Assembly: GCF_901933205.1 (NCBI RefSeq)
Contig: NC_044572.1
Coordinates: 64,954,465-65,018,464 of the forward strand
Direction: 5' to 3'
DNA from: Camarhynchus parvulus
Taxonomy: Eukaryota; Chordata; Aves; Passeriformes; Thraupidae
DNA length: 64,000 bases
Below, piece after piece: positions 61,801 through 64,000 of this stretch (its first letter is position 1; the number at the start of each line of letters is the position of its first letter). The position numbers and the translations under genes were made by a program. A model generated the notes under the pieces. The model ran no database searches. It saw only the letters and a list, made by a program, of their open reading frames with translations, and had not been told where the DNA came from.

Positions 61801-63132
61801 CAGGCTGGGAGGAAGCTAAGCACGGCATTCTGCACCTGTGTGGCTTTCTCCACATCACTGGAAGGGCTGCTGGCAGGCACATCAAGTAGCAGTGGACTCC
61901 CTCCAACTTCATCTGAGAGCATTTCATCTGTGTGAGACAGTAATAAACAACACAGACAACAAAGTTTGAATCCTGTATTGGCTGGAAACCACAATTTAAC
62001 GACAGAAAATAAAACCCAAGCCCTCCACCCTCTCGTTTATCTTGTCACACAGGGAAGAGGTGGTGGCTCAGACTCAGTCCAAAGGCTGTTTTCTTAGTGG
62101 CTGTCAGTTCATTCCTTCATCTCTCAATAGCACCAGCTTATCTTCTCCTTGTACAAGAGACTATCTACACAGACATAGCCATCACAAAGAAATATCACAA
62201 GGCAAATATTTATGGGAAAAAATGTGAAGGAAAAGTGGTAATATGGTAAAATCAAAAAGAAAAACCCACCACCAAAAGAACTCATCCAAAAAGTACAGAC
62301 CCACGCAAATCAAAACTCTTCTAATGCACTGAAGAATATTAAAATAAAAATACCAGCAAGATTCACTGTGGGCAAATCATCTCCCTTGGAGCTCAATGTG
62401 CTTTTTTTGCTTAGTGTCTCCTTTTGAGCTCTTTGCCTTGATTCTCCCTCCTAAAACAAAACAAAGTCTAAGCATTATTTAAATGTTACTACAGAACTAG
62501 GGGTTGGAGTGTTGTTTTGGAAGGAGAGTTTTGGATGAATGGTTTGTTTTTTAAATACACTAAGAGTGGATATATACATTAAATATGCCTAACATACTGG
62601 TGGCTCTATCCAGCAACAAAGGAGACCTGTGCCCTGAAGTTCAATGGATGCAAGAATTCTCCCTTTAGGCATTGGAGATGTACATTTGATGATGTTTTTC
62701 GTAAGCAGAATAGAAGCATTGTAGTCAAGAAAGAAAAGTTTTTCCAGGGGAAAATAAAAGCTTTTAGTGTGACTACTAGTTCTGGGGATTTTTTCCTAGA
62801 CTGCCTGTATTTCAAATATGTATATACAAATATTCATACACACACACATATATATATTTGATATGCAGCATTTAACAGTTGTTTCTATGAGTTTTACCAT
62901 GTTTTCCTAAGATCTCCTCCATTAGACCAGTAGAGTCTCTACAGCACTTAGCAGACAAATCTGTCCATCAGAACATTTGCTAATTAAAATAATACCAGTT
63001 TATTTAATTCTCACTCACTGGTGCACATTTTACATCCATAATGTTTTTAAATCTGAGGCACTAAAGCATGACACCTTCTCACCTTCTTTGACTCGTAGTC
63101 GCTGCCACTACTTGCAGAAGATACTGGAAGCA
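55828..63132 (-). CDS. SYCP2L: SYCP2L, synaptonemal complex protein 2-like (C-terminal part, 12 exons; 5' end beyond window)
   Basis: Meiotic chromosome-axis protein of the SYCP2 family; mammalian SYCP2L is oocyte-enriched and centromere-associated. Exons, 5' to 3': 63132-63083, 62450-62354, 61927-61836, 61677-61582, 61292-61196, 60692-60561, 59839-59715, 59231-59137, 57847-57748, 57668-57610, 57128-57059, 55884-55828. All use GT-AG, and every phase joins without a stop to give ~356 residues ending VFIVPSD. The first ~190 residues are Ser/Lys/Glu-rich and look disordered. From FAFESFIDQLKKLFW on, the sequence is a heptad-like coiled coil (KLEKDTQ-type SYCP2/SYCP3 signature in LASLEKDTQILADMEKEAL). 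I choose SYCP2L over SYCP2 because ELOVL2 is its convergent neighbour in vertebrates. The N-terminal armadillo/PH-like region is outside the window. A further in-frame small exon cannot be excluded. Confidence 0.88.
55885..57058 (-). other. SYCP2L: SYCP2L intron (last)
   Basis: 1.17 kb of non-coding DNA. No repeat or RNA gene recognised. Confidence 0.8.
57059..57128 (-). CDS. SYCP2L: SYCP2L coding exon (VQNTT)
   Basis: Acceptor TTTTTCTTTCAG, donor GTATGT. One base completes Arg, then IESVDSALGETAKSFADAVQ and NTT. Ends phase 0. Confidence 0.9.
57610..57668 (-). CDS. SYCP2L: SYCP2L coding exon (DFWNAQLLKLNKF)
   Basis: Acceptor CTTTTTAG, donor GTACAT. Encodes DFWNAQLLKLNKFYNQQKE plus two bases of Arg. 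Continues the coiled coil. Confidence 0.9.
57748..57847 (-). CDS. SYCP2L: SYCP2L coding exon (SYCP2/SYCP3-like coiled coil)
   Basis: Acceptor CATCACTAG, donor GTGTGT. Encodes LDKFETFRKIVVEELASLEK and DTQILADMEKEAL. The LEKDTQ...MEKE stretch is the strongest family signature seen in this gene. Confidence 0.92.
57848..59136 (-). other. SYCP2L: SYCP2L intron with CR1 tail
   Basis: 1.29 kb. Contains a short CR1 tail at about 58160-58215 and A/C-rich low complexity near 58985-59030. No exon is needed for phase. Confidence 0.8.
58160..58215 (+). repeat. CR1 LINE 3'-end fragment
   Basis: CTCTTTAAGGTCCCTTTAAA, CCCAAGCC and ATTCTATGATTCTAT match the last bases of CR1 in + orientation, antisense to SYCP2L. 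Confidence 0.8.
59137..59231 (-). CDS. SYCP2L: SYCP2L coding exon (SRYKRIEINTQ)
   Basis: Acceptor CATGGCTAG, donor GTAAGT. Encodes SRYKRIEINTQDALRSSEEN, LSALLNQIHKC and two bases of Arg; amphipathic helix. Confidence 0.92.
59232..59714 (-). other. SYCP2L: SYCP2L intron (483 bp)
   Basis: Plain intron; phases on both sides match without an intervening exon. Confidence 0.8.
59715..59839 (-). CDS. SYCP2L: SYCP2L coding exon (FESFIDQLKKLFW)
   Basis: Acceptor TTCCTCCCAG, donor GTAATG. Encodes QEMDDSLDDVVFSKMLREDL, then SDSGVIFAFESFIDQLKKLF and W. The coiled coil begins here. Confidence 0.92.
59840..60560 (-). other. SYCP2L: SYCP2L intron (721 bp)
   Basis: Non-coding, with an A14 tract near 60496-60509. 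The open frame on the + strand (60024-60410) has no support. Confidence 0.8.
60561..60692 (-). CDS. SYCP2L: SYCP2L coding exon (ILSGTIIKKPKFSSL)
   Basis: Acceptor CTTTTTCTAG, donor GTAAAA. 43 codons from ILSGTIIKKPKFSSLEKNHL to EEEVEIQK, phase 1 at both ends. Confidence 0.88.
60693..61195 (-). other. SYCP2L: SYCP2L intron (503 bp)
   Basis: Non-coding; C8 tract near 61173-61180. Nothing else seen. Confidence 0.8.
61196..61292 (-). CDS. SYCP2L: SYCP2L coding exon (SELQLQFKQNKHLQG)
   Basis: Acceptor ATAATTTGCAG, donor A|GTGAGA. Encodes CFRSELQLQFKQNKHLQGDD, LSDNLLSSGKVR and one base of Asn. Its 0-to-1 phase is exactly what is needed between its neighbours. A second acceptor, TTTCAG, nine bases inside would break phase. 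Confidence 0.78.
61293..61581 (-). other. SYCP2L: SYCP2L intron (289 bp)
   Basis: Contains an A-rich stretch (A/C, 61467-61502 on the + strand) that forms a long polypyrimidine tract on the - strand ahead of a CAACAG|ACTGTG|GTAAG arrangement. Confidence 0.75.
61582..61677 (-). CDS. SYCP2L: SYCP2L coding exon (KFHSTPAKLSREEE)
   Basis: Acceptor CTCTTCTCAG, donor GTAAAA. 32 codons, KFHSTPAKLSREEERSKRKD, then SGLLLLITRKSW; phase 0 at both ends. An internal G|GTTTGT donor at 61614 is a weaker alternative. Confidence 0.82.
61836..61927 (-). CDS. SYCP2L: SYCP2L coding exon (EMLSDEVGGSPLLLD)
   Basis: Acceptor GTCTCACACAG, donor GTGCAG. Encodes EMLSDEVGGSPLLLDVPASS, PSSDVEKATQ after completing Asp. 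Acidic and Ser/Pro-rich linker. Confidence 0.88.
61928..62353 (-). other. SYCP2L: SYCP2L intron (426 bp)
   Basis: Plain intron; neighbouring exon phases match without an intervening exon. Confidence 0.8.
62354..62450 (-). CDS. SYCP2L: SYCP2L coding exon (EGESRQRAQKETLSK)
   Basis: Acceptor TTTTGTTTTAG, donor GTATTT. 32 codons, EGESRQRAQKETLSKKSTLS, then SKGDDLPTVNLA and one base of Asp. Confidence 0.88.
62451..63082 (-). other. SYCP2L: SYCP2L intron (632 bp)
   Basis: Contains a CA/TA microsatellite (62835-62860). The open frame at 62606-62815 has no splice support. Confidence 0.8.
62835..62860 (+). repeat. CA/TA dinucleotide microsatellite
   Basis: Five or so CA units run into four TA units inside a SYCP2L intron. 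Confidence 0.85.
63083..63132 (-). CDS. SYCP2L: SYCP2L coding exon (LPVSSASSGSDYESKK)
   Basis: Acceptor TTCTTCTTGCAG, donor GTGAGA. Two bases complete a Val-type codon, then LPVSSASSGSDYESKK. The most upstream exon supported with confidence. Confidence 0.85.
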
Positions 63133-63525
63133 CTGCAAGAAGAAAAGCTTCCCTGGTTAATGGCAATGTAAAGGGTGTACTTTATCCAGTTAGCTAAGTC
63201 ACAATGCCAACCTTTTCAGTTTTGGTTTTCTAGCCATTTACAAGAAAAAACTTCACAACACTTCCATTAAATTTCAATAAAACACCTTTCTCTAACAAAG
63301 ACAGATGCAATGATGCAAACATACACAACTCACTGCATCCAGAGCAGCCAAAAAAGTAAAAAACAAAAGACAGGCTCAGCATCTTGTCCGACAGTCCCCA
63401 AGTCCTAGGCAAGACATGTGGGCTGATACTGCAGTGACAACAACTGCCCTGGAAACCCAGTATAAAGAATGAATTGAAGCTCAACTTTCTTTTGCTTTTT
63501 AATCCCTGGAGAATCCAACAGCTAC

Positions 63526-63545
63526 CTGAGCAAGCATTATTTCTC
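63526..63545 (-). CDS. SYCP2L: Possible 20-nt SYCP2L microexon
   Basis: Strong acceptor TTTCTCTCCCACTCCAG and donor CAG|GTAGCT flank GAGAAATAATGCTTGCTCAG. Read as one base, RNNACS, one base, it delivers the phase needed by the next exon and would give Val at the junction. Small size and lack of a homology check keep this tentative. Confidence 0.4.
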
Positions 63546-64000
63546 CTGGAGTGGGAGAGAAACATTCCATCTCATTCAGGACAATTTGATTTCTCTTTGG
63601 TGGTCACAGCAGCACACAGCCCTGGAGCATGGCTGCGGGGGAGGTCTGCTGCTGGTCAGGCCCAAGTAGAGAATACTCTCAGAGAGAATCACATCTGACA
63701 TTCAAAGGATGATTGGCTAATTACTGCATAAACAGGGGAGCAGAATGCCCTGGTCTGCAAATTGTGAGGGTTTTCAAGGTTTACTTGCCAAGTCAGTGAT
63801 GTTTCTGGGGAGGTGAGGAGGGGAAAGCTGCAGGGAGGAGGTGTGGTGGCTTCAGAGAGATCTTCCTCCCAGTGCAGTCAAGAGCACCAACACAGCCATC
63901 AGCTGGGGGCCCATGGGCTCTTCAGCATCATCACAGAGAGGGCTGCACCCACACAGTTTGTTTAGGTGCCACCTGGACATTTGAACCCCAATTTGGGAAG
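63546..64000. other. SYCP2L upstream intron sequence, no exon supported
   Basis: Moderate-GC DNA to the window edge. Acceptor-donor pairs exist near 63787-63850, but none gives the required phase with convincing protein. Confidence 0.5.

Noticed and set aside
63787..63850. Possible further SYCP2L exon (CTCCCTGCAG acceptor, GTAAAC donor)
   Set aside because: Its open frames do not supply the phase needed by the 63526-63545 candidate, and the peptide shows no SYCP2-like character.
1..64000. CRISPR arrays, tRNA, rRNA or other structured RNA genes
   Set aside because: No regularly spaced identical repeats and no cloverleaf or snRNA-like signature noticed by eye. A covariance-model scan with tRNAscan-SE and Rfam would be decisive.

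Overview
The window looks like bird nuclear DNA, most likely a songbird. It carries split vertebrate genes with GT-AG introns, CR1 LINE fragments with the avian ATTCTATGATTCT-type 3' end, and several retroviral LTRs that resemble families I associate with passerines. The species call is inference. No bacterial, phage or CRISPR features were seen.

Two convergent genes account for all the coding sequence I can support. On the + strand is a complete ELOVL2 gene (very-long-chain polyunsaturated fatty acid elongase). It has eight coding exons from 536 to 48631 and encodes 297 residues. It starts in a CpG-rich promoter (about 270-1050), and its first coding exon holds only the ATG. On the - strand is the 3' part of a gene read as SYCP2L (synaptonemal complex protein 2-like). 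Twelve exons between 63132 and 55828 chain in phase into the last ~356 residues; the N-terminal part lies beyond the right edge. ELOVL2 and SYCP2L are neighbours in this same tail-to-tail arrangement on human 6p24, which supports both names.

Layout: 1-270 upstream DNA with a CR1 remnant; 270-1050 promoter, CpG island, exon 1 and start of intron 1; 539-24644 intron 1, with two strong hairpins and a 0.87-kb CR1; 24645-48631 the remaining exons, with intron 2 holding a sense solo LTR, intron 3 two CR1 regions (one split by an AT-rich insertion), intron 5 an antisense LTR and intron 6 a ~1-kb sense LTR; 48632-55827 intergenic or 3' UTR sequence with poly(A) signal candidates, an A33 tract and a truncated LTR; 55828-64000 SYCP2L.

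The two genes are not functionally linked: one makes C22-C24 polyunsaturated fatty acyl chains in the ER, the other belongs to meiotic chromosome axes. No new biological system was found. The most notable structures are a perfect 29-bp-arm nested inverted repeat in ELOVL2 intron 1, the Met-only CpG-island first exon, a solo LTR with an intact target-site duplication placed in sense with a poly(A) signal inside ELOVL2, and a CR1 split by a later insertion.
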